Positions 8,024 through 17,259 of a stretch of 39,728 nt of DNA are shown in pieces (the stretch's first letter is position 1; each line of letters opens with the position of its first letter). The stretch comes from Mucilaginibacter sp. (lineage in GTDB: Bacteria; Bacteroidota; Bacteroidia; Sphingobacteriales; Sphingobacteriaceae). A program made the position numbers and the translations under genes. The notes under the pieces were generated by a model. The model saw only the letters and a program-made list of their open reading frames with translations. It was not told the origin of the DNA and searched no databases. The stretch is from contig JAQBOS010000345.1 of assembly GCA_028287925.1 (NCBI GenBank), forward strand, positions 1 through 39,728. Reading direction: 5' to 3'.

Positions 8024-9496
8024 TTATCTTTTTTGGTAATCAGTAATATCAACGCTGTCAAACGATGTTAATGATTCTTTATAATACTCCACCTGTTCAG
8101 GCTCTAAATGACCGCCATCTATCAATTTCTTCTTAGCCTGCTCGCTGCTGCTCTTCAGGATCAGTTTCACTTCGGCCATTGCAATTGAAGGCAATACGCG
8201 GATGAATAACAGGAACATAGTAAAGAACAAACCTATTGAACCAACAAACACGCTTACGTCAACCCAGGTTGGATAAAACATTACCCAGCTTGACGGTATA
8301 AAATCACGGTGCAGGGAGGTAACGATAATAACAAACCGCTCAAACCACATCCCGATGTTTACCACGATAGACAATACCCATGAAATTGGAATATTTGTAC
8401 GGATCTTTTTAAACCACATTAACTGGGTCATCAGTACGTTACAGCCGTACATCATACAACCTGCCCACCAGTATGGCCCGATAAACCTGTTCAAGAAGGT
8501 GTATTGCTCATATTCGCCGCCTGAGTAGTAAGCGATAAAGAACTCGGTTAGGTAAGCCACACCTACAATTGATCCGGTTAAAAGGATGATCTTATTCATC
8601 GCTTCAATGTGGAACATGGTGATGTAGTTTTCTAAACCTAATACTTTACGGGTTACCAGCAACAGAGTTTGCACCATGGCAAAACCTGAGAAGATAGCTC
8701 CCGCAACGAAGTATGGAGGGAATATAGTGGTATGCCATCCCGGTTCAAGAGAGGTAGCAAAGTCCATTGATACAATGGTGTGTACGGATAGTACCAGCGG
8801 GGTTGAAATACCTGCCAATATTAAACATACCGTTTCAAAACGCTGCCATGTTTTTACTGAACCAGTCCAGCCGAAAGACAATACAGAATATATTTTTCTG
8901 CGGATGCCTGTAGCACGGTCGCGGATGGTTGCAAGGTCAGGCAATAAACCTGTATACCAGAATACTAATGATACGGAAAAGTAAGTTGAGATCGCAAATA
9001 CGTCCCATACCAGCGGAGAGTTAAAGTTAACCCAGATTGAACCGAACTGGTTTGGCAGTGGCAAAGGCCAGTATGCCAACCATGGGCGGCCCATGTGTGA
9101 TACTACGTATGTGGCGGCACAAATTACCGCGAAGATCGTCATCGCTTCGGCCGACCGGTTGATGGAGTTACGCCAGTTTTGACGGAACAATAATAAGATT
9201 GCCGAGATAAGCGTTCCGGCGTGACCAATACCTACCCACCATACGAAACCGGTGATATCCCAGGCCCAGCCTACTGTTTTGTTTAATCCCCATGAACCTA
9301 TACCATACCAAAATGTATAACTCACGGCAAATACCCAAAGGCATGCACCTAACGACGCTACGGAAAAACCAATCCACCACGCTTTGCCGGGCATATTTTC
9401 AACAGGGCGAAGTACATCATTTGTAATTTGGGCGTACGTGATGTTTTTTCCCGTAATTAACGGTTCCCTGATTATCGATTCACTATGAGATGCCAT
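8024..9496 (-). CDS. actC: Alternative complex III membrane subunit ActC (NrfD/PsrC family)
   Basis: 490 residues with about ten hydrophobic helices, from the NrfD/PsrC family. ActC anchors the iron-sulfur subunit ActB and provides the quinol-oxidising site. Features seen are the N-terminal leader ending PGKAWWIGFSVASLG, a GIGHAGTLISAILLL helix and HMGRPWLAYW, a stretch typical of these subunits. The soluble C-terminal tail is rich in Glu and Lys. It lies 25 bases after actB and two bases before actD. It is the longer paralogue of actF in the same operon. Confidence 0.93.
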   Translation of the reverse strand: MASHSESIIREPLITGKNITYAQITNDVLRPVENMPGKAWWIGFSVASLGACLWVFAVSYTFWYGIGSWGLNKTVGWAWDITGFVWWVGIGHAGTLISAILLLFRQNWRNSINRSAEAMTIFAVICAATYVVSHMGRPWLAYWPLPLPNQFGSIWVNFNSPLVWDVFAISTYFSVSLVFWYTGLLPDLATIRDRATGIRRKIYSVLSFGWTGSVKTWQRFETVCLILAGISTPLVLSVHTIVSMDFATSLEPGWHTTIFPPYFVAGAIFSGFAMVQTLLLVTRKVLGLENYITMFHIEAMNKIILLTGSIVGVAYLTEFFIAYYSGGEYEQYTFLNRFIGPYWWAGCMMYGCNVLMTQLMWFKKIRTNIPISWVLSIVVNIGMWFERFVIIVTSLHRDFIPSSWVMFYPTWVDVSVFVGSIGLFFTMFLLFIRVLPSIAMAEVKLILKSSSEQAKKKLIDGGHLEPEQVEYYKESLTSFDSVDITDYQKR

Positions 9497-9521
9497 ATTT
9501 TAAAATCTCTCTTGTAATTAA

Positions 9522-12500
9522 TTAAGCCTCTTGTTCAGATATATTTCTAATTTTTGTTTGGTAACCAACACCTGGTTTTACGTTTAACTCTTCTAAAACG
9601 TAGTAAGTTCTTTCGCTCTTTAAAGCTTTTGAAACTTCAGATTCGGGATCGTTAACATTACCAAACACGATAGCGTTAGCCGAGCATGTTTGCTGGCAAG
9701 CCATTTTAATATCACCGTCTTTAAGCGGGCGTTTTTCAATTTTAGCTTTAAGCTTGCCTGCCTGGATGCGTTGGATACACATTGAGCATTTTTCCATAAC
9801 CCCACGGAAACGTGTAGTAACATCAGGGTTAAGTACTAATTGTGTATGCTCGTTGTTCAGGTAGTTATCAAAACGAGAATCGTTCCAATAGTTAAACCAG
9901 TTAAAACGACGCACTTTGTACGGGCAGTTGTTAGCGCAGTAACGGGTACCCACACAACGGTTGTAAGCCATGTGGTTTAAGCCCTCAGATGAGTGAACAG
10001 TTGCTAATACCGGGCAAACAGTTTCGCATGGTGCATGCTCACAGTGCTGGCAAAGCATCGGCTGATAAACAACCTTTACGTGGTCAAGGTCTTCAAGCTT
10101 AGCAATTTCATGCTCTCTTGTAACACCGCCATCGCCATTATCATTAAAGCTGTAGTAGCGGTCAATACGGATCCAGTGCATTTCGCGGCGTCTCCTTACT
10201 TCATCCTTACCAACAACCGGAACGTTGTTCTCAGCGCTGCAGGCTACCACACAGGCACCGCAACCGGTACAAGCGTTAAGGTCAATCGCCATTACCCAAT
10301 CATAAGCAGGGCGATCATATTTTTGCCAGAACAAATCCGGTTTATCATATTCTTTATGGCCTTCACCCTTACCTGTACCCGTTGCAGGGTTCTTAAGGTA
10401 TTCGGTGAATGATGCTTCTTTTATAATACTGTTACGCCCCTCGATAGAGTGGTGTGTTTGTGTTTGTGCCAGCGGAGAATTTTCACCTGTTGGCGTCAAT
10501 GTTGCAGTAGCGCTTGTTTGTAACGTTCCGTTGCGTAAGCTATGGAAAGGGAAAGCGTTTTTACCAACATTAATACCAACCGGGCCAACAACTGTACGGC
10601 CGTAACCAACAGCTACCGATATAGTTCCTTGCGCCTGGCCTGGTTGCGATAATACAGGCAATGCTATTGAATAGCCGTTTGCATCTATTTTAACAACGTC
10701 ACCATCCTGCAAACCTTTCTTCTTCATATCCGAAGGAGACATGGCTGCAAAGTTATCCCAGGTTACTTTTGAAACCGGATCAGGTAATTCCTGCAACCAT
10801 GGGTTATTGGCACGTTTACCATCGCGAATTGCTACGGTTTGATAAAGCTGTAATTCTGTTTTATCGCCTGCAAGCAGGTTGCTGTGATCTATTATAGTTT
10901 GTGCAACTGCATTAAGGTCTTTACTGAATGTATATGAACCTGCAGTTACAGGCGCTGCTTTAACAAAGCCTGTTTGTAAAAGGGTTTCCCATCCGCTCTG
11001 GCCTGATAAACCACCTTTAGCCAACAGGTTTTTATCCCAGTTGTTCCTTACGTAAGTATAGTAATCCTTAGCAGGGATATCACTCCATTTCATCAGGCTT
11101 TGTTCAGCCTGGCGGGTGTCATAAACAGGGTTAATGGTTGGCTGCAATACAGTATAATATCCTGATAGGGCATTGTCATCACCCCATGATTCCAGGTAAT
11201 GATGATTTGGAGCTACGATATTACAAAGCGCAGAAGTTTCGTCAGCGTTTGAAGCGAAAGACACTCTTAAGCCCACTTTCTTCAATCCATCGGTAAAATC
11301 TTTGCTGCTGTAATAATCATAAGCCGGGTTAGCATTCAAAAAGAATACTGCGTCAACCTGGCCGCTTTTCATATCGCTTACCAGCTCGGCAAACTCAGCA
11401 TCGTTACCAGCATATTGTAATGATGGATTATCCAGATCAATAGTAGTTCCGTAGCTGCCCAGTAATGAGTTGATGGCGTTAACCAAAACCTGTGTAGCCA
11501 CATCGTTCGAACCTGCAACTACCAGCGCTTTGCCTTTAGCTGCAACCAATTCTTTAGCTGCTATAGTGATTGCATTTTCAGCAACTTTATTACCTATTGC
11601 TTTTGTACCTGCTAATGTTGATCCTGATATTGCGTTGTATAAAGCAACCAGCGCCAAACCTTCTTCCGACGGTTTAACAGGGATCCTTACGTCAGCATTT
11701 GAACCTGTAAGGCTCATACCAGATTCAAACTGGATATGGCGCGACATTTTTTTGCTTTCGAGCGATTTATTGTTCCTGTTTGAAACGTACTGCCTGGTAA
11801 ACTCTTCCGGAGAGATCCAGGTACCAAGGAAATCGGCGCCGAAGCTTACAATTATATCAGCCTTATCAAAGTTGTAGTGCGGCAATACTGCTTTACCAAA
11901 ACTGTTTTGATTGGCCTGGATAATACCGGTATATGATACCGCATCGTAATTAATATGTTTGGCAGCAGGGAATTGCTTTATAAAATCAGCAATAACACCC
12001 AAAGTTGAAGGGCTGCTAACTGTTAACGATACAATGCGGATCTTTTTGCCTGATGCTTTAATGTTTAGCAGTTCTCTAACTACAAAATCATCAACCTGTG
12101 CCCATCCGCTGTCGCTACCATTCTTTAGAGGGTTTTTCAAACGGTTAACGTCATACAGGTCAAGCACTGATGCCTGCGCCTGTGCGCTTGCACCACCCTT
12201 TGCTATAATGTCATTCGGGTGACCTTCAATTTTGATCGGACGGCCCTCGCGGGTTTTAACTAAAATAGCCTGTCCTTCGTAAGTTGAAGTATAGTAGTTG
12301 GGAATCCCCGGGGTAACTTCCTCCGGTTTTATTAAATAAGGTATTGATTTATGAACCGGCACTTTCTGGCAAGCAGCCAGGGTTACAGCACCAACGCCAA
12401 AGCCCAGTGCTTTCAAAAAATCGCGTCGCGGAGATTTGCCTTCCAAACCACCACCGGTTAAAACTTCTTCGATAGGAATAGGCTCCGCAAATTCGTGTTT

Positions 12501-12572
12501 ATTTAATTCAACAAATTCCGGGGTTTTGTTCAGCTCTTCTAAACCTTTCCAGTATTTTTTATTGCTATCCAT
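9522..12572 (-). CDS. actB: Alternative complex III ActB: molybdopterin-like plus iron-sulfur fusion
   Basis: 1016 residues. The N-terminus carries a twin-arginine signal (SPRRDFLKALGF, R49/R50) ending in a lipobox-like LAAC (C68), so it is probably a Tat-exported, membrane-anchored protein. Residues about 90-700 resemble the molybdopterin oxidoreductase fold, which in this complex holds no Mo cofactor. Residues 760-965 form a four-cluster ferredoxin-type domain with cysteines 768/771/774/778, 841/844/849/853, 873/879/883 and 929/932/959/963. That is 15 cysteines; T876 stands where a sixteenth would be, which fits three [4Fe-4S] and one [3Fe-4S] cluster. It carries electrons from quinol to the ActA haems. 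38 bases separate it from actA. Confidence 0.96.
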   Translation of the reverse strand: MDSNKKYWKGLEELNKTPEFVELNKHEFAEPIPIEEVLTGGGLEGKSPRRDFLKALGFGVGAVTLAACQKVPVHKSIPYLIKPEEVTPGIPNYYTSTYEGQAILVKTREGRPIKIEGHPNDIIAKGGASAQAQASVLDLYDVNRLKNPLKNGSDSGWAQVDDFVVRELLNIKASGKKIRIVSLTVSSPSTLGVIADFIKQFPAAKHINYDAVSYTGIIQANQNSFGKAVLPHYNFDKADIIVSFGADFLGTWISPEEFTRQYVSNRNNKSLESKKMSRHIQFESGMSLTGSNADVRIPVKPSEEGLALVALYNAISGSTLAGTKAIGNKVAENAITIAAKELVAAKGKALVVAGSNDVATQVLVNAINSLLGSYGTTIDLDNPSLQYAGNDAEFAELVSDMKSGQVDAVFFLNANPAYDYYSSKDFTDGLKKVGLRVSFASNADETSALCNIVAPNHHYLESWGDDNALSGYYTVLQPTINPVYDTRQAEQSLMKWSDIPAKDYYTYVRNNWDKNLLAKGGLSGQSGWETLLQTGFVKAAPVTAGSYTFSKDLNAVAQTIIDHSNLLAGDKTELQLYQTVAIRDGKRANNPWLQELPDPVSKVTWDNFAAMSPSDMKKKGLQDGDVVKIDANGYSIALPVLSQPGQAQGTISVAVGYGRTVVGPVGINVGKNAFPFHSLRNGTLQTSATATLTPTGENSPLAQTQTHHSIEGRNSIIKEASFTEYLKNPATGTGKGEGHKEYDKPDLFWQKYDRPAYDWVMAIDLNACTGCGACVVACSAENNVPVVGKDEVRRRREMHWIRIDRYYSFNDNGDGGVTREHEIAKLEDLDHVKVVYQPMLCQHCEHAPCETVCPVLATVHSSEGLNHMAYNRCVGTRYCANNCPYKVRRFNWFNYWNDSRFDNYLNNEHTQLVLNPDVTTRFRGVMEKCSMCIQRIQAGKLKAKIEKRPLKDGDIKMACQQTCSANAIVFGNVNDPESEVSKALKSERTYYVLEELNVKPGVGYQTKIRNISEQEA

Positions 12573-12610
12573 TTAAGCTATATAAACTGTAATGCTACGT
12601 TTTAATAATA

Positions 12611-13879
12611 TTAATAATGGCACTTACCGCACTCAATCCCACCCATTAATGCGGCGGTAACCTTTTTGCCGTCTTTCAGCAAATCATGCACCTGCTGCAG
12701 GTTTTCGTAATAAGCGTTACCCTTCATGTTAACATCTGTGCGTTTGTGGCACTGGATACACCATTTCATGGTAAGCGGCGAATATTGATAAACCTCTTTC
12801 ATTTCCTGGATCGGCCCATGGCAGGTCTGGCATTTTAAGCCGGCAACCTTAACGTGCTGCGAGTGGTTGAAATAAGCAAAGTCTGGCAGGTTATGAATCC
12901 GTACCCATTGCATAGGTTTTGTTTTTGTGCTGTCGTATTTTTGAGTTTGAGGATCATATCCCAACGCATCGTAGATCTTATGGATCTCAGGCGACTCGGT
13001 TTTAACAACCTTGTGGCAGTTCATACATACGTTTAATGACGGGATTGATGCATTTTTTGATTTGTATGCACCTGAGTGGCAATACTGGCAATCAATTTTC
13101 ATTGCGCCTGCATGCAGATCATGCGGGAATTTAATTGGCTGTACCGGCTGGTATCCCTGGTGAACGTTGGTTGTCCACATGGTAACCCAGGTCCAGCTGC
13201 CTAAGGCAAGTGTACCGCAAAGCAATACAAAGAAAACCAGTTTCTTATTTTTTGCAAGTTTCTTTAAGCCGGCTAAACGGTCAACAGGCTCACCTTCAAC
13301 TTCCTCTTCTTCTAAAACTATACCGTCTTTGTTTTTTTGTAACAAACGCTCAAGCGTTGCAATTACCCTGTTTAATACCAGTATAATAATAAAGGCAAGT
13401 ATAATTACACCTAATAGCGAATAGATAACTACGTCGCTGGGACCAGATTCAGTAGTAGGTTGGTTAGGGTTAGTACCTTCTTTTGGTTTTGCCTGCAAAG
13501 TTTTCCAGTCACTACGTACGTACGTAATAATGTTGGTTACATCTGCATCACTAAGTTCCGGAAAAACAGTCATGCTTTTCTGTTCAAACTTGTTGAAAAT
13601 GGCAAGAGCCTTAGGGTTTTTAGCTGTAATTAAAGCCTGGTTGTTCTGGATCCATTTGATAAGGTATTTATCATCTGTTTCTTCAGTTAACTGGGGGCCT
13701 AAAGCCGGGCCGGTCAGGATCTGATCAACCTTGTGGCACGATGTACATTTGGCCTTAAACAGGGCCTCGCCCTTAGCGGCATCCCCCTGCGCATGGGCTT
13801 GCAGACCCAAAAAAGCAAAACAGGCAATCAGTAGAACCGACCGTGAGAATTGTTTAAAAATCAATGAGAAACTCCTCAT
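12611..13879 (-). CDS. actA: Alternative complex III multihaem cytochrome ActA, six haem sites
   Basis: 422 residues with two parts. Residues 1-30 are a signal peptide; 32-125 form a monohaem class I cytochrome domain (C45-T-S-C48-H49, likely Met ligand M103). A helix (150-171) and an acidic linker lead to a second helix (213-235), then a multihaem domain with CXXCH at 264, 285, 350, 374 and 417. That makes six haem sites, one more than the pentahaem ActA described for Rhodothermus marinus. The multihaem part takes electrons from the ActB clusters; the N-terminal domain may pass them to CuA of ctaC (inference). First gene of the operon, with a promoter-like sequence about 84 bases upstream. 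Confidence 0.94.
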   Translation of the reverse strand: MRSFSLIFKQFSRSVLLIACFAFLGLQAHAQGDAAKGEALFKAKCTSCHKVDQILTGPALGPQLTEETDDKYLIKWIQNNQALITAKNPKALAIFNKFEQKSMTVFPELSDADVTNIITYVRSDWKTLQAKPKEGTNPNQPTTESGPSDVVIYSLLGVIILAFIIILVLNRVIATLERLLQKNKDGIVLEEEEVEGEPVDRLAGLKKLAKNKKLVFFVLLCGTLALGSWTWVTMWTTNVHQGYQPVQPIKFPHDLHAGAMKIDCQYCHSGAYKSKNASIPSLNVCMNCHKVVKTESPEIHKIYDALGYDPQTQKYDSTKTKPMQWVRIHNLPDFAYFNHSQHVKVAGLKCQTCHGPIQEMKEVYQYSPLTMKWCIQCHKRTDVNMKGNAYYENLQQVHDLLKDGKKVTAALMGGIECGKCHY

Positions 13880-13962
13880 AAAGCGTATTTATACTAAATA
13901 ATTTTATTGTTAATGATTGATATTCACGAAGAAATGTATGTATAACCCGAAATTTTCAGTCA

Positions 13963-13996
13963 CAAAAGTAAAATTTATTACAGTATGAGTGACAAA
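13963..13996 (-). promoter_or_regulatory. Probable promoter of the act-cta operon
   Basis: Read on the minus strand, TTTG (13993-13996) is followed after 22 bases by TACTTTTG (13963-13970). This matches the Bacteroidota housekeeping pattern TTG / TAnnTTTG with suitable spacing. Transcription would start near 13956, giving an actA leader of about 75 bases in which I see no riboswitch-like structure. Confidence 0.55.
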
Positions 13997-14338
13997 TAAA
14001 TGACACCAATATCTAATTTATAATTGTTCTAAATAAGTTTTTATTGTGCCTTAAATCGTTAAAAATCCATAATTATAGTGTCTGTTTTACAACAATGGTT
14101 AACAACTTACTACTCAAAAGCTTACACAGGTTTTGCAAAAGATAAATCTTTTTAGCAGATGTTGAAGGGATAAAAGGCTGGTGGGTTGATCATCTTTCGT
14201 TTTTATTCGTTTCCGGGAGTTTAACATAGCTTAATCTGTGGACAGACATGACCGAAGTACTTAACTCCGTAACAATAAAGAAATTGTCACGTCTAAACTG
14301 TCGGCATGATCAATTCATTTCTTGCGGCCAAAGTACAA
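13997..14338. other. Gap between actA promoter and the secreted-protein gene
   Basis: About 340 AT-rich bases with no convincing gene on either strand. The only structure I note is a weak inverted repeat, GGAGTTTAA at 14216-14224 against TTAACTCC at 14261-14268, with a 36-base loop and no T tract. An open frame from 14248 on the plus strand runs into the next gene in antisense and looks like a shadow. Confidence 0.4.
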
Positions 14339-15436
14339 TTAAAAACCCTCAATTAATTCCTTTGCGGTTTTTTGTGAAAGTCCAAAATAAAACTTCTGCC
14401 CTGCCTGGTAATTCTCCCGAAGCTCAAAATTTTCAAATGCCGGCCCGCCGGGTATATTGGTATAAGCGTTTTTATCAGGATTTTCAGCACCCCAATATTT
14501 CACCCTGCCGTTTACCCTTACTTTCAACGATGAATCATATCCGCCCGAGTCAACCCGCCAGTATTGTGTAAGCTTATAGAACGGCCGGTAGCGCCAGCCC
14601 CACTTTTTTAAATAATCTGTTTGCTGTGGCCATGAAGCAAGTTCGGTAAATGTTTCGTTTGATTCGGAGCAAACCATAAGGTCGCCTTTGCTATTGCGCA
14701 GCATCTGGTTGTGCGGGTATGGATCTTTTTCGGCAAAATCAATATCATTGTATCCCTCAAATAACTTGCGCGAGTCTATCACCTTATCTTTAAGGTATAA
14801 CAACCGCAGTCTTGAATAATTGCCCATAGTAGCTGTAAGCGCACATCGCTCCATAACCGCACTATTTGGCTGGTTATAGATCTCCAGCCCCAGCTCGCCC
14901 GGCCTGTCGCTCCGGATACTTAATTTTAAATAGGGATGGGCGCCGTTTATAAACTTCTCCGTTAATATATATATGATAAGCTGTTCCGTTGCCGGATTTT
15001 GTGCATCCGGGTGACTAATAACGCCCCTGGTATTGGAATAAGGTGTAAAACTTGTGATCTCCGGCTTATCAGCGGCCCATAAAAACTTGCCCCACTTACC
15101 ATCTACCTGTGATGGAGAAACCTCGCTAAACTCCATATCTCCATTTACTACAGGCTCAATAGCAATATAATTTATATGGTAAACCATACCCAAATATTCA
15201 TAACCGATCCGCAGTAATCCCCTTGGCCCGCCATCCGAACCCGGCCTTATCGCTTCAATTGCGGCCGGCCAAAGCCCTATGACTATTCCACCATGAATTC
15301 CCCAAACAGGCGGCGACTTTTCATTATCGGGCCTGATCCATTGAACACCCTGTGCATTGGATCTGAACACAAAAAACAGAATGCAAAGGCTGGTCAGTAA
15401 AGTAACTTTGAGTTTATTGCTGGTAGTGATGTTCAT
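14339..15436 (-). CDS. Secreted protein of unknown function
   Basis: 365 residues beginning with a Sec signal peptide (hydrophobic stretch 10-24, likely cleavage after FRSNA-Q). The mature protein is rich in Trp, Tyr, Gly and Pro and lacks transmembrane segments, which suggests a beta-rich extracytoplasmic fold. Recognisable stretches include PVWGIHGGIVIGLWPAAIEA near the start of the mature protein and RVNGRVKYWGAENPDKNA near the end. I do not recognise the family; a carbohydrate-related surface protein is possible but only a guess. It lies between the actA upstream region and nadE, all minus, and a terminator after nadE suggests independent transcription. Confidence 0.75.
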   Translation of the reverse strand: MNITTSNKLKVTLLTSLCILFFVFRSNAQGVQWIRPDNEKSPPVWGIHGGIVIGLWPAAIEAIRPGSDGGPRGLLRIGYEYLGMVYHINYIAIEPVVNGDMEFSEVSPSQVDGKWGKFLWAADKPEITSFTPYSNTRGVISHPDAQNPATEQLIIYILTEKFINGAHPYLKLSIRSDRPGELGLEIYNQPNSAVMERCALTATMGNYSRLRLLYLKDKVIDSRKLFEGYNDIDFAEKDPYPHNQMLRNSKGDLMVCSESNETFTELASWPQQTDYLKKWGWRYRPFYKLTQYWRVDSGGYDSSLKVRVNGRVKYWGAENPDKNAYTNIPGGPAFENFELRENYQAGQKFYFGLSQKTAKELIEGF

Positions 15437-15473
15437 AAATAACCCTTGTATAATTTAATGGCTATAAGTTACC

Positions 15474-15505
15474 AAAAAAATATGTTGCCGCGTTAGCACA
15501 GCGAC
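15474..15505 (-). terminator. Intrinsic terminator after nadE
   Basis: On the minus strand, 15505-15484 folds as a GC-rich hairpin (GTCGCTGTG, loop CTAA, CGCGGCAAC; one mismatch, some G-U pairs). It is followed by a run of seven T at 15480-15474. It begins eight bases past the nadE stop. Confidence 0.6.
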
Positions 15506-15512
15506 TGAATTA

Positions 15513-17162
15513 TTACGACAAATACTTCCCTACAATAGGCATCCTTCTGCCCATGCCAAAGGCTTTGGGCGATACTCTTAATATTGGCGGGGTTTGGTAA
15601 CGTTTATGCTCGGCAAGGTTAACCAGGCGAATAACACGGCGAACGGTATTTTCATCGTAACCCATTTTTATGATCTCGCCTGATGAGCAACGGTTTTCTA
15701 CGTACTCAAAAATTATCTTATCCAGTATATCATATTCAGGCAGCGAGTCGGTGTCTTTTTGATCGGGCCTTAACTCGGCTGATGGTGGTTTGATAATGGA
15801 ATTTTCCGGAATGATCTCTTCATCGCGGTTAATATGTCTTGCCAATTCAAATACCTGGGTTTTATAAACGTCACCAATAACTGAAATGCCACCACACATA
15901 TCGCCATATAAAGTACCATAGCCAACTGCCGCCTCACTTTTATTAGAGGTATTTAATAAAATATAGCCAAACTTATTGCACATGGCCATCAGTAATACCG
16001 CCCGGCTGCGCGACTGGATATTCTCTTCGGCAATATTGAATGGCAGGTTTTTAAACTGCGGGCTTAAGGTTGATTCAAAAGCTTCGGTAATGTTTCCAAT
16101 GGCAATAGTTTCACTTAAACAACCCAGGTTATTCACCAAATCCTCGGCATCTTTAATAGAATGATCGCTTGAAAAATGAGAAGGTAATAATACCGCCATA
16201 ACGTTTTTCGGTCCCAGGGCTTCAGCCGCCAATGCACATACTACGGCAGAATCTATTCCGCCTGATAAACCCAGTATGGCCTGCTTAAATCCCGATTTAT
16301 AAAAGTAATCTTTTATCCCTAAAATAATCCCTTTGTGAATTTGCTCAATATCACTCTGCCGTTCAACCTTAAGTGTTGTAGGGTGTTCAAAGGTTATAAC
16401 TCCTTTATTATCTAAAGTATAATAGGCAACGCTTTCTTCAAAGTATGGCAACTCGTCAATGAGCTTACCGGTATTATCAAAAATCAATGATCCGCCGTCA
16501 AAAATCAACTCAGTTTGTGCACCTACATGATTTACATATAACAAGGGTAATTGATACCTTTCGGCATTATCGCTCAAAATTGCTATCCGCTCCTCATCAT
16601 GGTTATAGGCAAAAGGCGAAGCTGCAATATTTATCATCACATCGGGCTTTTGCGCTATTAAAATATCCATTGGGCGGGTTACATATAACGGGTTTTCGAT
16701 GGTGTTCCACAAGTCTTCACAAATAGTTAACGCTATGCGGTGCCCTTTAAATTCAATGCAGTTAAACTCTGTTGATGGCTCAAAATAACGATACTCATCA
16801 AAAATATCATAATTGGGCAGCAGGGCCTTATTGGCAACAGCCTTCACATTACCTTCTTCAATAAAATAAGCGGAATTATTTAAATCCTTCCCTTCTGTCC
16901 GGTTATTTGGGGTAGGCAAACCTATTATACAGGCAATCCCGTAACATTCTTTGGCTATTTTTTGTGCCGATGCTTCACACAGATCAATAAACTCTTCAAA
17001 CTCCAAAAAGTCGCGGGATGGATAGCCGCAAACACACAACTCGGCAAATACCACCAGGTCGGCGCCATTGGTACGGGCCTTTTGAATATGCTCAATAATT
17101 TTAGCAGTATTTGATTCAAAGTTTCCGATATGATAATTAAGCTGGGCTAACGCGATCTTCAT
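15513..17162 (-). CDS. nadE: Glutamine-dependent NAD+ synthetase
   Basis: 549 residues with two domains. Residues 1-270 form a nitrilase-type glutaminase with the Glu-Lys-Cys triad E41 (VFAELCVCGYP), K112 (NKALLPNYDIFDEYRYF) and C148 (LTICEDLW). Residues 280-549 form the synthetase with the ATP PP-loop LGLSGGIDSAVVCALA and an NTSNKSEAAVGYGTLYGD segment. The enzyme amidates deamido-NAD+ using ammonia released from glutamine and channelled between domains, in the cytoplasm. It is divergent from gldB with a 97-base shared control region, an arrangement I know from other Bacteroidota. Confidence 0.97.
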   Translation of the reverse strand: MKIALAQLNYHIGNFESNTAKIIEHIQKARTNGADLVVFAELCVCGYPSRDFLEFEEFIDLCEASAQKIAKECYGIACIIGLPTPNNRTEGKDLNNSAYFIEEGNVKAVANKALLPNYDIFDEYRYFEPSTEFNCIEFKGHRIALTICEDLWNTIENPLYVTRPMDILIAQKPDVMINIAASPFAYNHDEERIAILSDNAERYQLPLLYVNHVGAQTELIFDGGSLIFDNTGKLIDELPYFEESVAYYTLDNKGVITFEHPTTLKVERQSDIEQIHKGIILGIKDYFYKSGFKQAILGLSGGIDSAVVCALAAEALGPKNVMAVLLPSHFSSDHSIKDAEDLVNNLGCLSETIAIGNITEAFESTLSPQFKNLPFNIAEENIQSRSRAVLLMAMCNKFGYILLNTSNKSEAAVGYGTLYGDMCGGISVIGDVYKTQVFELARHINRDEEIIPENSIIKPPSAELRPDQKDTDSLPEYDILDKIIFEYVENRCSSGEIIKMGYDENTVRRVIRLVNLAEHKRYQTPPILRVSPKAFGMGRRMPIVGKYLS

Positions 17163-17236
17163 TTATAAAATTTTCTGGTTGATAAATAACAAACGGTTTA
17201 ATTCCGTTGATTGCATATTTAAATGCAAATAAAAAT

Positions 17237-17244
17237 TATTTTTG
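17237..17244 (+). promoter_or_regulatory. Probable gldB promoter (-7 element)
   Basis: TATTTTTG matches TAnnTTTG, with a TTG at 17211-17213 placed 23 bases upstream. Transcription would start near 17250, after the TTG at 17242 and before the ATG at 17260; this supports the ATG as the gldB start. A near-palindrome TGCATATTTAAATGCA (17210-17225) lies in the spacer and could be a protein site. Confidence 0.45.
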
Positions 17245-17259
17245 CTCAAAGCCCAAACA

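Noticed and set aside
10035-10412. 125-residue plus-strand open frame
   Set aside because: Antisense to the iron-sulfur domain of actB, whose Cys motifs prove the minus-strand reading.
11470-11877. 135-residue plus-strand open frame
   Set aside because: It lies wholly antisense to actB and shows no protein-like pattern; it mirrors the codon structure of the real gene.
12611-13879. ActA as an artificial fusion of two genes by sequencing error
   Set aside because: Both domains are joined by a plausible membrane helix and linker in one uninterrupted frame, and nothing suggests a lost stop or frameshift.
14248-14571. 107-residue plus-strand open frame starting in the gap before the secreted-protein gene
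   Set aside because: Most of it is antisense to the secreted-protein gene and it has no recognisable content.
17242-17259. Upstream TTG start for gldB
   Set aside because: It would overlap the TATTTTTG promoter element, and the ATG at 17260 gives a standard lipoprotein signal.
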